DNA from: Guopingia tenuis
GTDB lineage: Bacteria; Bacillota; Clostridia; Christensenellales; Christensenellaceae
NCBI RefSeq assembly: GCF_014384805.1
Contig: NZ_JACRSS010000001.1
Span: 620,001 to 684,000, forward strand
Direction: 5' to 3'
Length of the DNA stretch: 64,000 nt
Shown here: positions 8,440 to 17,486 of the stretch, piece after piece
How positions within the stretch are numbered: position 1 is the stretch's first letter
How the letters are laid out: each line of letters begins with the position of its first letter
The notes under the pieces: model-generated
What the model was told of the DNA's origin: nothing
Databases searched by the model: none
Seen by the model: only the letters and a program-made list of their open reading frames with translations
Program-made: the position numbers and the translations under genes

Positions 8440-8955
8440 TTATGCCTCTTGGGGCAGCGGAGGCAGTTCCTCCAAAGAGGACAGGCCAAAATGCCGCAGA
8501 AAGCCTTCGCTTGTGGCATAGAGAATGGGGCGGCCCAAGGCTTCCTTGCGGCCGGCCTCGTGAATCAGGTTCTTTTCCAGCAGCACCCCCAGCACATAGC
8601 TGGTGTTTACTCCCCGCAGCTCTTCGATTTCCCCGCGGGTCACCGGCTGCTTATAGGCGATGATGGAGAGGGTTTCCAGCATGGCCCGCGTCAGTTCTTC
8701 TTCCGACGACTCGCCAAACAGCGAAAAGAGCATCTCCGCATATTCCTCCCGGGTCGCCAGCTGCACCCGGTCTTCAAACCGCTTGATGACAAGGCCGCTG
8801 TCCTCCCGCTCCCGGCGGACGATTTCTTCCTCCAAAAGCGCGGTGAGCTCGGCTTCGTCCTTTCCCAAAAAGGCGGCCAGTTCCCCGATCCCCATGGAAT
8901 CCCCGGCCGCAAACAGGATATTTTCAATTTTTCCCATCAGTTCGGCGTCTCTCAT
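8440..8955 (-). CDS. scpB: Segregation and condensation protein B
   Basis: Subunit of the SMC-ScpAB condensin that organises and segregates the chromosome. The 171-aa protein has the two winged-helix domains of ScpB and the family motif LETLSIIAYKQPVTRGEIEELRGVN (about residues 94-118), followed by a GRKEALGRPILYATSEGFLRHFGL segment. It overlaps scpA by 4 bp (ATGA), the usual coupled arrangement. The end is rich in Leu/Pro. Confidence 0.96.
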   Translation of the reverse strand: MRDAELMGKIENILFAAGDSMGIGELAAFLGKDEAELTALLEEEIVRREREDSGLVIKRFEDRVQLATREEYAEMLFSLFGESSEEELTRAMLETLSIIAYKQPVTRGEIEELRGVNTSYVLGVLLEKNLIHEAGRKEALGRPILYATSEGFLRHFGLSSLEELPPLPQEA

Positions 8956-9686
8956 TTGCTTCCCCGCTTTTCAATTAGAATTTCCCCAAAGGCCGCCTTC
9001 TGCGCAATGGACACTTTTTCGGCATGCAGAAGCTCCAAAAGGGACAAAAATGTTACTGCCAGCTCCTCCCGGGAAGGTGCTTCCGACAACAGCTCCTCAA
9101 AGCAGACCCGGCTTTTGATGGTGAGCCGCGCCAATATCACACGCATTTGCTTTTTCACGCTGAAATGGTCCCGATAAATGACGACACTTTCCGGCTTTTG
9201 TTCCAGCCGCTTTACCTTTGCCAACACCTTCAGATAGGCCGCCATCAGGGCGTCTACACTGCTGTTGGTAAAAACCGTCTCCTGCTCGGCCCCGGCGAGA
9301 ATCTCTTCGGGGAGCTTATAGCGGCTTCCTCTGGCACGGGATTCCAGCTCCTTTAATTCTTCGGATACCATTTTGAACCGCTTATATTCGTTGAGCCGGG
9401 CCACCAGCTGCTCCTCGGGCGTCAGGCCGTTTTCGTCCACCTCTTCGCCCCGCCGTTTTTCCGGGAGCAGGGCACGGGACTTGATATAGACAAGGGTCGC
9501 CGCCATTTGCAGAAAATCGCTGGCGCTCTCCAGATCCAAAAACTCGCAGCCTTCCATATATTGAAGATACTGCTCGGTGATCTGGGAGACAAAGATATCC
9601 TGAATCTCAATTTTTGCCTTGCTGATGAGATGCAGCAACAGATCCAGCGGGCCTTCAAAATTGGCCAGCTTATATGCATATGCCAT
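8952..9686 (-). CDS. scpA: Segregation and condensation protein A
   Basis: Kleisin subunit that bridges the SMC heads and binds ScpB. The N-terminus (MAYAYKLANFEGPLDLLLHLI) is the kleisin signature. The middle is charged and helical, and the C-terminal winged helix contains TFLSLLELLHAEKVSIAQ, as in other ScpA proteins. The 244 aa length is normal. It lies 11 bp downstream of the membrane protease gene and overlaps scpB by 4 bp. Confidence 0.96.
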   Translation of the reverse strand: MAYAYKLANFEGPLDLLLHLISKAKIEIQDIFVSQITEQYLQYMEGCEFLDLESASDFLQMAATLVYIKSRALLPEKRRGEEVDENGLTPEEQLVARLNEYKRFKMVSEELKELESRARGSRYKLPEEILAGAEQETVFTNSSVDALMAAYLKVLAKVKRLEQKPESVVIYRDHFSVKKQMRVILARLTIKSRVCFEELLSEAPSREELAVTFLSLLELLHAEKVSIAQKAAFGEILIEKRGSK

Positions 9687-9697
9687 ACGCGCCCATC

Positions 9698-10351
9698 CTA
9701 TACAAACAGAGAGAAAAAGCTATAATACAACGATGTAAACCAATTGACCACGGGTGTAAGAATATATCCCAGCACTCCGGTGAATAACAGAATCAGCAGA
9801 ATCCAATATCCATATCTCTGCAAAAACTCTACCACTTTATAGCTTTTCCGCACAAACAGGCTCGTGACCACATGGAAACCGTCCAGCGGCGGGATGGGCA
9901 GGACATTGAATATAGCCAAACTGATATTTACAGAATAAATTGTTGCCAGAATATACAACACCACAGGCGCACGGAACATGAGCGCCGGCTGCAAGAAGAA
10001 ATAGATACCGTAAAACACAAAGGACAGCAGCAGATTGGTCACTGGCCCGGCCAGCGAGATCAAAACATCGTCCCGGCGGAAATTCTTCAGATTGCGAGAC
10101 CCAATCATAACGGGCTTCGCCCAGCCGATGCCAAACAGCACAAAACAGAGCATGCCCAGGAGATCAATGTGTTTTAGCGGGTCCAGCGTCATCCGCCCCA
10201 TATTTTTTGCTGTCGGGTCGCCCAGCTTATAGGCCGTCCAGGCATGCGCGCATTCATGAAAGGAAAGACCGATGCACATGGCCAGAAAAATGGAAAGTAT
10301 ATAAATCAGTGCCTGGGTAGGGCTTTCCTGAAACATTTGGATCAGACGCAT
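9698..10351 (-). CDS. Site-2 protease family (M50) membrane metalloprotease, YwhC-like
   Basis: Intramembrane zinc protease of the short, PDZ-less M50 group. From the start at 10351 (MRLIQMF, with a GAGGGGAG ribosome site) it has about 217 residues and five or six membrane helices. The zinc motif HECAH is at residues 32-36 and a second ligand region is in NVLPIPPLDGFHV (conserved N-x-x-P-x-x-P-L-D-G). This small-protease class is often next to scpAB in Firmicutes. Substrate is unknown. Confidence 0.88.
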   Translation of the reverse strand: MRLIQMFQESPTQALIYILSIFLAMCIGLSFHECAHAWTAYKLGDPTAKNMGRMTLDPLKHIDLLGMLCFVLFGIGWAKPVMIGSRNLKNFRRDDVLISLAGPVTNLLLSFVFYGIYFFLQPALMFRAPVVLYILATIYSVNISLAIFNVLPIPPLDGFHVVTSLFVRKSYKVVEFLQRYGYWILLILLFTGVLGYILTPVVNWFTSLYYSFFSLFV

Positions 10352-10532
10352 AGCAATAGTCTCCCCTCTAGGTAATATCACGATTATACATGAATTTTTC
10401 CAAACATTCAACTATACTAATTTTTCGTCTTCGCACATATAGTTAGAAAAAACGTCATTGTGTTTCTTTATGGAAAATTCTGCCGAAAGGCAACGCCCCT
10501 TCCGGAAATACCTCTTAGAAAGGAAAGATCAT

Positions 10533-12347
10533 ATGAGTGGAATCACTGGAATTTATCAATATGAAAAAGAGCCCTCCGCCTATTACGACAAGGTTTCCCA
10601 CATGCTTCTGACTCTCTCCCACCGCGGGGCAGCCCATCAAAAGCGGTTTACTGCCGGGCACATGGCCATGGGCATCTGTTCGGCGCAAAAAGAGTTTCTT
10701 GCCACCACCTTTTCCTTTGAGGGCGTCACCTATTCCCTCCTGCTGGACGGGGAAATCTTTCCCACCTTTCGCCTGGCTGAAACATTGGATTGCTCCTCCC
10801 ATGCCCTTTCGCCCGAAGAATGCCTACTGGCGTATCACCGCCTGGGTAGCGGATTTTTAAAGCTGGTAGACGGCAGCTTTGCCCTGGCCATCTATAACCA
10901 CACGGCGGATGAGCTGTTCCTTGCCCGGGATGCCATGGGCGTCCGTCCCCTTTTCTATGCCCAGCGGGACGGTGTTTTTTATTTCAGTTCGGAAATCAAG
11001 GCTCTTTTGCAGGCCGTTCCTGCCGTTCTGGATGCCCGGGGAATCACTGAGCTTTTCAGCCTTTCTCCCGCCGCATCCCCCGATCATACTCTTTTCTCCG
11101 GCATTCAAACGCTCCCCGAAGGCTGTTTCCTCCGGGCCCGGCATGAAAGCGTCCACATCGAGCCCTATTTTTCCCTGTCCTATCAGGAGCATCGGGACAG
11201 TCTCTATGAAACCGGCGAAAAAGTGCGCCATCTGGTAGAACGGTCTGTGCATAACTATGTGGACTGCGAGGGCCGGCCCGCCGCCTTTCTCTCCGGCGGA
11301 TTGGATTCCAGCATCCTCTGCTGCCTGGCCTCGGTATATGTTTCCAACCGCAGCAAAACTCTCCAGACCTTCTCCATCGCCTATAAGGATAATGAAAAAT
11401 ATTTTTCCCAAAACAGCTATCAGCCGGATATGGACGACAGCTATATCGCCCTGCTTTTGAAGCAGCTGGACGCAGAGCATCATACCATCCTTCTGGAGCC
11501 CCGGGAGCTGGCCGACGCTCTGGAAGACGCCGTCGTTGCCCGGGATCTTCCGGGCATGGCGGATATCGATTCCTCTCTGCTCCTGGCCGCGCGGGAAGTC
11601 GGTGCTTCCGCGGACTGGGTGCTTTCCGGCGAATGCGCCGATGAGGTTTTCTGCGGCTATCCCTGGTTTCACCGGGAGGACCTCCTGGCCGGGGACGTAT
11701 TCCCGTGGTCAGGTTCTCTTCGTCTGCGGCGCATGGTCCTGAGCCCGGATCTGGCTGTCCTTCCCATCGAAGAAACGGCCCGGGCGGCTTATCAGGGCTC
11801 TCTTTCCCGCCATATGCCCCCTGTCGGAGTGGCGGGCCGGGAGCATCCCGGACTTTATGAAACCAATCTCCAGTGGTTCGGCGGCTGCCTCCTGCGGCGT
11901 AAGGACGCCATGACCTCCTATGCCGGACTCACCGCAAAGCTCCCCTTTGCCAGCCCCTTTCTGGCCCAGTATGTCTATTCCATCCCGCCGGAAATTCTGG
12001 AAACCGGCAGCCGGGAAAAAGGCATCCTCCGCTATGCCTTTTCCGATCTGCTGCCCCGGGAAATTTTCCTCCGGAAAAAGAACCCCTATCCCAAAACCTT
12101 TGATCCGGCCTATGCGGGATGCGTCCGGGAACGCCTGCGGGATGTCCTTTTAGACCCCAATGCTCCTCTTCGGCCGCTGGTCGACCGGGACGCCCTTCTG
12201 GCATGGATGGATTCCGGCGCCGCCATGGATACCCCCTGGTTTGGCCAGCTCATGCGCGGCCCGCAGTTTTTCGCCTTTCTATTGCAGGTCAATATCTGGC
12301 TGGAAAAATACCATGTTTCCCTGCGCCCCGGCAGCAATCCCCTTTAA
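10533..12347 (+). CDS. asnB: Asparagine synthetase (glutamine-hydrolysing type) homologue lacking the catalytic N-terminal cysteine
   Basis: AsnB-family protein of 604 residues with an N-terminal glutaminase-like domain (about 1-200) and a C-terminal ATP-dependent synthetase domain. The ATP pyrophosphatase loop SGGLDS is at 254-259 and the conserved SGECADEVFCGYPWF follows later. The start at 10533 has an AAAGGA ribosome site. In active enzymes residue 2 is the nucleophilic Cys; here the protein begins MSGITGIYQY, with Ser2 (codon AGT). The usual glutamine-binding NGEIYN segment is also altered to DGEIFP. The protein may therefore use free ammonia or make a different amide. It is a single-gene unit, divergent from the protease gene and closed by a hairpin terminator. 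Family certain, activity uncertain. Confidence 0.85.
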   Translation: MSGITGIYQYEKEPSAYYDKVSHMLLTLSHRGAAHQKRFTAGHMAMGICSAQKEFLATTFSFEGVTYSLLLDGEIFPTFRLAETLDCSSHALSPEECLLAYHRLGSGFLKLVDGSFALAIYNHTADELFLARDAMGVRPLFYAQRDGVFYFSSEIKALLQAVPAVLDARGITELFSLSPAASPDHTLFSGIQTLPEGCFLRARHESVHIEPYFSLSYQEHRDSLYETGEKVRHLVERSVHNYVDCEGRPAAFLSGGLDSSILCCLASVYVSNRSKTLQTFSIAYKDNEKYFSQNSYQPDMDDSYIALLLKQLDAEHHTILLEPRELADALEDAVVARDLPGMADIDSSLLLAAREVGASADWVLSGECADEVFCGYPWFHREDLLAGDVFPWSGSLRLRRMVLSPDLAVLPIEETARAAYQGSLSRHMPPVGVAGREHPGLYETNLQWFGGCLLRRKDAMTSYAGLTAKLPFASPFLAQYVYSIPPEILETGSREKGILRYAFSDLLPREIFLRKKNPYPKTFDPAYAGCVRERLRDVLLDPNAPLRPLVDRDALLAWMDSGAAMDTPWFGQLMRGPQFFAFLLQVNIWLEKYHVSLRPGSNPL

Positions 12348-12360
12348 TACCCGCAAAAAA

Positions 12361-12390
12361 GCGGAACGCACTCCGTTTGCGTTCCGCTTT
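12361..12390. terminator. Bidirectional intrinsic terminator between asnB and the GerMN genes
   Basis: Perfect 10-bp stem GCGGAACGCA / TGCGTTCCGC around a 7-nt loop, with A-rich sequence on the left and TTTTATTTTTATT on the right. It lies between two convergent genes (asnB ending at 12347 and the GerMN gene ending at 12396), so it can serve both. Confidence 0.9.
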
Positions 12391-12395
12391 TATTT

Positions 12396-13805
12396 TTATT
12401 GCTGCAGCCCGGGATTGGGCATGAGCGGCGAATACAGGTTCAGATATCCGCCAACCTTCTCGACCCGCTCTCCCTCGAATAAAAACTGGACATCCCGAAT
12501 GGTGTCCATCCGGGAAACGGTATTCACGATGGAATACACCAGCAGCCGCAGCTTTTTATCCGACATTTTTTCCATCTGCGTCCGGAAATTCCCGGAAAAA
12601 TTGATGGTCAGCGTGGAGCCATGGATTTCCGCCCCCAGAATATCTTCCATGGTGATTCCCTCGGGAAATGCGGGCCAGACATCCTCTGCATCCACCTCTA
12701 TCGGCCCCCGCACCAGCTCCTCCAAATAGGTCCTGACGGATTCGGATGCGCTCTCCCGAACTGTCCGGGAAACCGCCTTGAGCGAAGTCAGATTCACATT
12801 GGGATAGTAGATGGTGACCGTTTCTCCCAGATATTCCTTTGCAATGTCCCGCGTCATCACCTTGGGAGAACCCTCAATCTCGCAGGTCAGCTGCTCGGTA
12901 TTGGATAAAAACCCGGCCAGAGTATAATACAGGCAGGAAAGAGCCGCCATATTGTCCCCGCTCCCCGAAGCAAACGGCATTTCGTCAAAGGACAGATAAC
13001 GCCGGTTCACCGTCTGCGAAGGGATTTCCCGCATCTGCTGAGATGGGATAAATTCACCCTGCATAAACCCCGTCAGATATGTCTTATAGGTCGGCCCTAT
13101 CGCCAGCTGCTCCAGAATTTCCTGCACATAGTTCTCCCCCGAAAAGCTCACCCGGCGCACCTCCGGAAGGATATAGCGGCCGCTTGGGTCCATAAAATAC
13201 AAAACGATGTTGGTTTCCCGGGCGCCTCCCTCTTCTTTGGCATAGGAATCCGAATATTTGGAAACATACTGCCGATAGAGCGACGGAACATCCCCGTCGG
13301 ATTTGGTCATGGGGCCGCAGGGCACGCCGTCCATGGTGAAAATCTGGCCGTTTATATAGACGCAGACATATTTGACGCCAAAATAATCGATCACCGTATC
13401 CGCCACAGCCCGGACGAGAATGAATTGCTGTTCCAGTGTTTGCGGCTGGGGGGAGGTCACATAGACATTGGCGATTTCTTCCGTGATTTCAATATCAGCG
13501 AGCTCCAGTCCGGAGCCCAGCACCGTCAGGCTGGAATCCCGCGGGCCGCGGAACAGCGCCTGCAAGAGCTGACCGCCTACGTCCTCCTCCGCGCCGATTT
13601 CCAGCTCCCGCATTTCCGCCACCAGCTTTTTGGTTTTGGCATCCGGAAAGTACAGAGCGGCGTTAACCGTCCGCTTTTCCTCACTGGGCTGCGTCTCATG
13701 CGGAGCCAGAGACGGCAGATCCGCTATATTATTATTTTCATGCAGCGATGTGCATCCTGCAAACAGAAACAGCAGCGCCAGCAGCGCAGCCGCTAATTTC
13801 TTCAT
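12396..13805 (-). CDS. Lipoprotein with two GerMN domains
   Basis: Secreted lipoprotein of 469 aa. A lipobox signal peptide (LFLFAGC, lipidated Cys at residue 18) is followed by two GerMN-like modules. The first covers about 40-180 (AALYFPDAKTKKLVAEMREL... QALFRGPRD) and the second about 200-450 (NIVLYFMDPSGRYILPEVRRV... VNTVSRMDTIRDVQFLFEG). GerMN domains occur in spore germination protein GerM and in actinobacterial LpqB. The gene is 3 bp downstream of a second GerMN lipoprotein gene and in one operon with a histidine kinase, so a cell-envelope sensing role is likely. Function is inferred from context only. Confidence 0.85.
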   Translation of the reverse strand: MKKLAAALLALLFLFAGCTSLHENNNIADLPSLAPHETQPSEEKRTVNAALYFPDAKTKKLVAEMRELEIGAEEDVGGQLLQALFRGPRDSSLTVLGSGLELADIEITEEIANVYVTSPQPQTLEQQFILVRAVADTVIDYFGVKYVCVYINGQIFTMDGVPCGPMTKSDGDVPSLYRQYVSKYSDSYAKEEGGARETNIVLYFMDPSGRYILPEVRRVSFSGENYVQEILEQLAIGPTYKTYLTGFMQGEFIPSQQMREIPSQTVNRRYLSFDEMPFASGSGDNMAALSCLYYTLAGFLSNTEQLTCEIEGSPKVMTRDIAKEYLGETVTIYYPNVNLTSLKAVSRTVRESASESVRTYLEELVRGPIEVDAEDVWPAFPEGITMEDILGAEIHGSTLTINFSGNFRTQMEKMSDKKLRLLVYSIVNTVSRMDTIRDVQFLFEGERVEKVGGYLNLYSPLMPNPGLQQ

Positions 13806-13808
13806 GCG

Positions 13809-14768
13809 TCATTCCCCCTGAAAAAACAGCTTGACAAATTCCTCATACTGCATTTTCCACATTCCGCTTTCCTTGATGAGCCGCACGGGAATATTCGTCT
13901 TTTCCGTCTGCTCCTCGCCTTTGAGCTTATATGTAATATCCACCATAATCACTGCCGTATCCCGGCCCGCTCCGATGATCACATCCCCGATAACATATTG
14001 CTCCATCACTGGATTCCGCTCCCGGGCAATGGCCAGGAACTCTTCTTCATCCGGTTTGGCGTCGCCTGTTTCCCCTTCATAGGAAATATAGGTAAAAACA
14101 TTCTCATAGTTCTGGTTCGCTACGGCCTCAAACAGCAGCCGCAGCGTATTCTTGGGATTCAAAACCACTTCCCCGTTCCGCGCCAGCGGCTCCAGCACGC
14201 CGCTTCCCGGGAAACCCACGTCCTCCAAACGGATGCGCTGTCCCGTGCCGCCATCTTCGGACTCCACCAAAAGCTGCACACGGGAATATCCCGACACCTC
14301 GACCATGGTGTTGACAATGGAATATACCGCCAGCTGTTTGCGCTGGTTCAACGAATTTTCCAAATTATTGCCCGAGAAAAAACTCCAGTCCAAAAAATCC
14401 CGGCTTAAAGTGATGAACAAAACGTCCCCACTGCTGGCAATGCTCACAATGGCCGTATTCTCGTTGATCAGCCGGTTTCCGGCCACATCCCCCTGGCTGG
14501 CAGGCCCTTCGCAAAGGGCCTGCAAAACGGCATATTCCTCATTTTCGTTCACCGGAATGTCCAGCTCTCGGCTCTCGCTCACCAGCTTTGTAAAGCTGGG
14601 ATCTGCGAAATAGAGATTGACGGCCAGCTTGTCCTTCTTGCTGAGCGCCCCTTCCTGGGGATTGATCTGGGTAATTCCCTCCTGTTCCCCGGATTCACGG
14701 CCGGAGCATCCGGCCGCGCCCAGAAGCAAAATGCAAACCGCCAACAGGGCGCAAGTCAAACGTTTCAT
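13809..14768 (-). CDS. GerMN-domain lipoprotein
   Basis: Lipoprotein of 319 aa with signal peptide and lipobox (LLLGAAGC, lipidated Cys at residue 21). A GerMN module occupies about 45-190 (VNLYFADPSFTKLVSESRELD... QLLVESEDGG). The C-terminal part (about 215-319) resembles an NTF2-like or LpqB-type accessory domain with a KLKGEEQTEKTNIPVRLIKESGMWKMQYEEF segment. Its start overlaps the histidine kinase stop by 4 bp, so kinase and lipoprotein are translationally coupled. It probably modulates the kinase at the outer face of the membrane; this is inference. Confidence 0.85.
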   Translation of the reverse strand: MKRLTCALLAVCILLLGAAGCSGRESGEQEGITQINPQEGALSKKDKLAVNLYFADPSFTKLVSESRELDIPVNENEEYAVLQALCEGPASQGDVAGNRLINENTAIVSIASSGDVLFITLSRDFLDWSFFSGNNLENSLNQRKQLAVYSIVNTMVEVSGYSRVQLLVESEDGGTGQRIRLEDVGFPGSGVLEPLARNGEVVLNPKNTLRLLFEAVANQNYENVFTYISYEGETGDAKPDEEEFLAIARERNPVMEQYVIGDVIIGAGRDTAVIMVDITYKLKGEEQTEKTNIPVRLIKESGMWKMQYEEFVKLFFQGE

Positions 14769-16156
14769 GCTTTTTTCTCCTCCTTTGCCCCCATATCCTG
14801 CCCCGCCGAAGGCCCGGCAATGGGCAGGAAGAGCCGGAAGGTGCTCCCCTGGCCCTTTTCACTCTCGACTTCCACTCTCCCTTCATGGAGAAGAGCGATG
14901 CACTGCACAATATAGAGCCCCAGGCCCGTGCCCCCAGTTTCCCGGGAGCGCGCTTTGTCTACTCGGTAAAACCGGTCGAAGATATGCGCCTGGTCCTCCT
15001 TGCTGATGCCCTCGCCGGTATCCTTCACCACGATGGCCACTTCCTCTCCGTGTACCTCCAGGCCGACATCCACCCGGCCGCCGGCAGGAGTATATTTCAC
15101 GGCGTTATCGATCAGGTTATTGACAGCCTGCCGGATCCGCATGGGATCGCAGGTGATGACAGTATTCTGATTCCAGGTGAAAGATAATTCAATATCCTTC
15201 TGATCCGCCAGAGGCTTGAGGGCGACGACCGCTTTTTTCAGCAACAGATCAATGGAAACCTGCTGGCGGTCCATCTTTTCCTTGTCGTTTTCGATTTTTG
15301 TCATGAGCAGAAGATCGTTGATGAGGTTGGTCAGGCGGTCGATCTCCTGGTTGATATCCCCCAGAAATTCCTTATATACGTTTTCCGGGATATTGTCCTG
15401 ATAGAGCAGCGACTCCGTCAGGATTTTGATAGACGCCAGCGGGGTTTTCAGCTCATGGGACGCATTGGACACGAATTCGCTGCGCTGCTGGTCCAGGTTC
15501 TCCAGCTTTGCCGACATGGAATTGAATACCTTCCCCAGCTCAGCGATCTCGTTTTTCCCTTTGATATGCACCCGCGTTGCGAAATTCCCCTTGGTGATCT
15601 CCATGGCGCTCTCCCGGAGCTGGGCCAGCGGGCGGGAAATATGGTTGGTCGAGATATAGGATAACCCGAAAATTACCACCGTCGCCCCGACAAAAATCAT
15701 CAGAAACTGGTTCCGGATCAGGCCCGCCTTATCCACCAGATCCTGCACATTTTCTGAAAACACAGCTGCACCGATGGTCTGGGAATCCAAAATGACCGCC
15801 GAAGCGTAATATGCCGCCCAGAAATCCTCTCCGCTTTCGCTTTGAATCCGGTGGTATCCAAAAGAAGCATCCTTTTCGCCGCTCAGCACTTCTACAACCT
15901 CCCGGCTGGTAATCTGCGCGCCGTTTAAAACCGAGAAACTGTCGATCTGCACAATCCCGCTCTCATTGACAATCAAAACGCGGCCGGAAATATCCCGTCC
16001 CTGTGCAATGGCGGATTCATAGAGAGATTCTGCGTCCGTGCGGGAAAGCGGACCCGAAACGTTCACGGAAAAATCGTTGACCTCCTGCATGCGCTGGTTG
16101 ACCCTCTGATTCAAAAGGCTGTCCTCCACAATACGCGAGGTAAACAGGGTCACCAA
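14765..16156 (-). CDS. Sensor histidine kinase (HAMP-HisKA-HATPase), WalK/PhoR type
   Basis: Membrane histidine kinase. Numbered from the TTG at 16156, it has an extracytoplasmic sensor region (about 8-148), a membrane helix (about 150-169), a HAMP domain, the HisKA motif SHELKTPL with phospho-acceptor His234, and an ATPase domain with N, G1 (DTGEGIS) and G2 (GTGLGLYIV) boxes. TTG is the only ATG/GTG/TTG in frame, but it removes the first membrane helix. The reading frame stays open upstream to about 16349 and encodes a clear helix (RWRFIIIYIAISLVAFSLV), so the real start is probably upstream and non-canonical; ATT at 16240 has a GGGGAG site 9 bp before it. It overlaps the GerMN lipoprotein gene by 4 bp. 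The partner regulator is probably the adjacent OmpR-type gene. Confidence 0.9.
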   Translation of the reverse strand: MVTLFTSRIVEDSLLNQRVNQRMQEVNDFSVNVSGPLSRTDAESLYESAIAQGRDISGRVLIVNESGIVQIDSFSVLNGAQITSREVVEVLSGEKDASFGYHRIQSESGEDFWAAYYASAVILDSQTIGAAVFSENVQDLVDKAGLIRNQFLMIFVGATVVIFGLSYISTNHISRPLAQLRESAMEITKGNFATRVHIKGKNEIAELGKVFNSMSAKLENLDQQRSEFVSNASHELKTPLASIKILTESLLYQDNIPENVYKEFLGDINQEIDRLTNLINDLLLMTKIENDKEKMDRQQVSIDLLLKKAVVALKPLADQKDIELSFTWNQNTVITCDPMRIRQAVNNLIDNAVKYTPAGGRVDVGLEVHGEEVAIVVKDTGEGISKEDQAHIFDRFYRVDKARSRETGGTGLGLYIVQCIALLHEGRVEVESEKGQGSTFRLFLPIAGPSAGQDMGAKEEKKA

Positions 16157-16240
16157 AGAAAAGGCAACAAGGCTGATGGCTATATAGATGATGATGAACC
16201 GCCACCGGATGGAGGTCCGAAGCCTGCTGATTCGAATAAT

Positions 16241-16616
16241 AGCGTTCCACTCCCCTGCGCTCCGGCAAAACCGCAGATTCCGCCGGGCCTTTTTGTCTCT
16301 TCTCCCCGCCGGAGTGCGGCGGAAAAGAGCATATTTGATTTTAGTATACTACAATCCGCCCCCAAACTCAATCGTCCGTATCTTGCCGGGCATCTCCTGC
16401 GCGGATAGACCCTATACTGGTTATGGGCATTCCTTCCCGTTGCCCTGGGGCGGATTCAAATTCCCAAAAATATAGAAAAAAGCATCGCTTCCCTTCCGGG
16501 GCCGCGGCGCTTGTTCCTGTAAAAGTCTTTGCAAAACACCGGCTTATGCATCAAAAAAAGGAAGCCCGTCCTTTCCAGGATCGCTTCCTTTTCCTTTTCA
16601 AAGCTACTTGTTAAAG
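16241..16616. other. Intergenic region between histidine kinase and response regulator genes
   Basis: Holds a probable minus-strand -10 element TATACT near 16345-16350 for the kinase gene, the open upstream extension of the kinase frame (16241-16348), and an intrinsic terminator for the response regulator gene. No further gene is supported. Confidence 0.55.
16553..16588 (-). terminator. Intrinsic terminator downstream of the response regulator gene
   Basis: Stem GGAAGC / GCTTCC extended by a second, G-U-containing inner stem, followed on the minus strand by a run of seven T. It separates the regulator transcript from the kinase/lipoprotein transcript. Confidence 0.8.
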
Positions 16617-17303
16617 CTACTTATTGGAGAAGAAATACCCCACGCCCCATTTGGTCAAAATAAATTCGGGATGGGCAGGATTTTCCTCAATTTTTTCCCG
16701 CAGGCGGCGGATATGAACGTCAACCGTCCGCAGGTCCCCCTTCTGCTTCCAAATGATATCCAAAAGGCTCTCCCGGCCAAAAACCGTGCCCCGGTTGGTG
16801 ATGAACAGCTGCAAAAGGTCAAATTCCTTGGCCGTCAGATATACCTCCCGGTCGCCAATGGTAACGCTGCGGCTGATAAAATCCACCGTCATATTCTTGA
16901 CCTTTACCACACTGACATTCTGCTTGCTGCGTGTGGAATCCGTCCGGCGGAAGATGGTCTTGATCCGCGCCTTCAGCTCCAGCATATTGAAAGGCTTTGT
17001 CATATAGTCGTCCGCTCCGGTCTCCAAGCCCATGATCTTGTCGATATCGTCCCCTTTGGCCGTGAGCATGATAATGGGAACATCGGAAATGGCGCGGATC
17101 CGCTGGCATACTTCCAACCCGTCAATTTTGGGCAGCATCAGATCCAGCAGCACCAGGTCATGCTTCTCCGAATCAAAAATGGAGAGCGCCGCCTCGCCGT
17201 CATATGCGACGTCGATCTTATATCCCTCCTGCTGTTCCAGATTAAAGCGCAGTCCTTTCACAACGCTGGGCTCGTCATCCACAATCAGTATTGTTTTTGC
17301 CAT
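16617..17303 (-). CDS. OmpR/PhoB-family response regulator
   Basis: DNA-binding response regulator of 228 aa, counted from MAKTILIVDDEPS at 17303. The receiver domain has acidic pocket residues D9/D10, phospho-acceptor Asp54 (LLDLMLP) and the conserved Thr/Lys positions (MLTAKG, TKPFNMLEL). The C-terminal winged helix ends with VDVHIRRLREKIEENPAHPEFILTKWGVGYFF. Overall similarity is to WalR/PhoP. An ATG 9 bp upstream is an alternative start. It lies upstream of the histidine kinase and GerMN lipoproteins but is separated from them by a terminator. Confidence 0.93.
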   Translation of the reverse strand: MAKTILIVDDEPSVVKGLRFNLEQQEGYKIDVAYDGEAALSIFDSEKHDLVLLDLMLPKIDGLEVCQRIRAISDVPIIMLTAKGDDIDKIMGLETGADDYMTKPFNMLELKARIKTIFRRTDSTRSKQNVSVVKVKNMTVDFISRSVTIGDREVYLTAKEFDLLQLFITNRGTVFGRESLLDIIWKQKGDLRTVDVHIRRLREKIEENPAHPEFILTKWGVGYFFSNK

Positions 17304-17486
17304 GCTCCCCATGTACCTCCAGAATGCCTTGAAAAGAAAGGGGGTTCCAAAAAATGAGCCCCTCTCCCCTTTTGCTCTACTTATCTAAGTATAGCATATT
17401 TTTTCCAAAATAGAAACAAAAATGTAAGCAAAGACTGCCGTCTTGTAATATTCCTCCCGAAAAGCGGAGCAATCGTCCCTTTTCTG

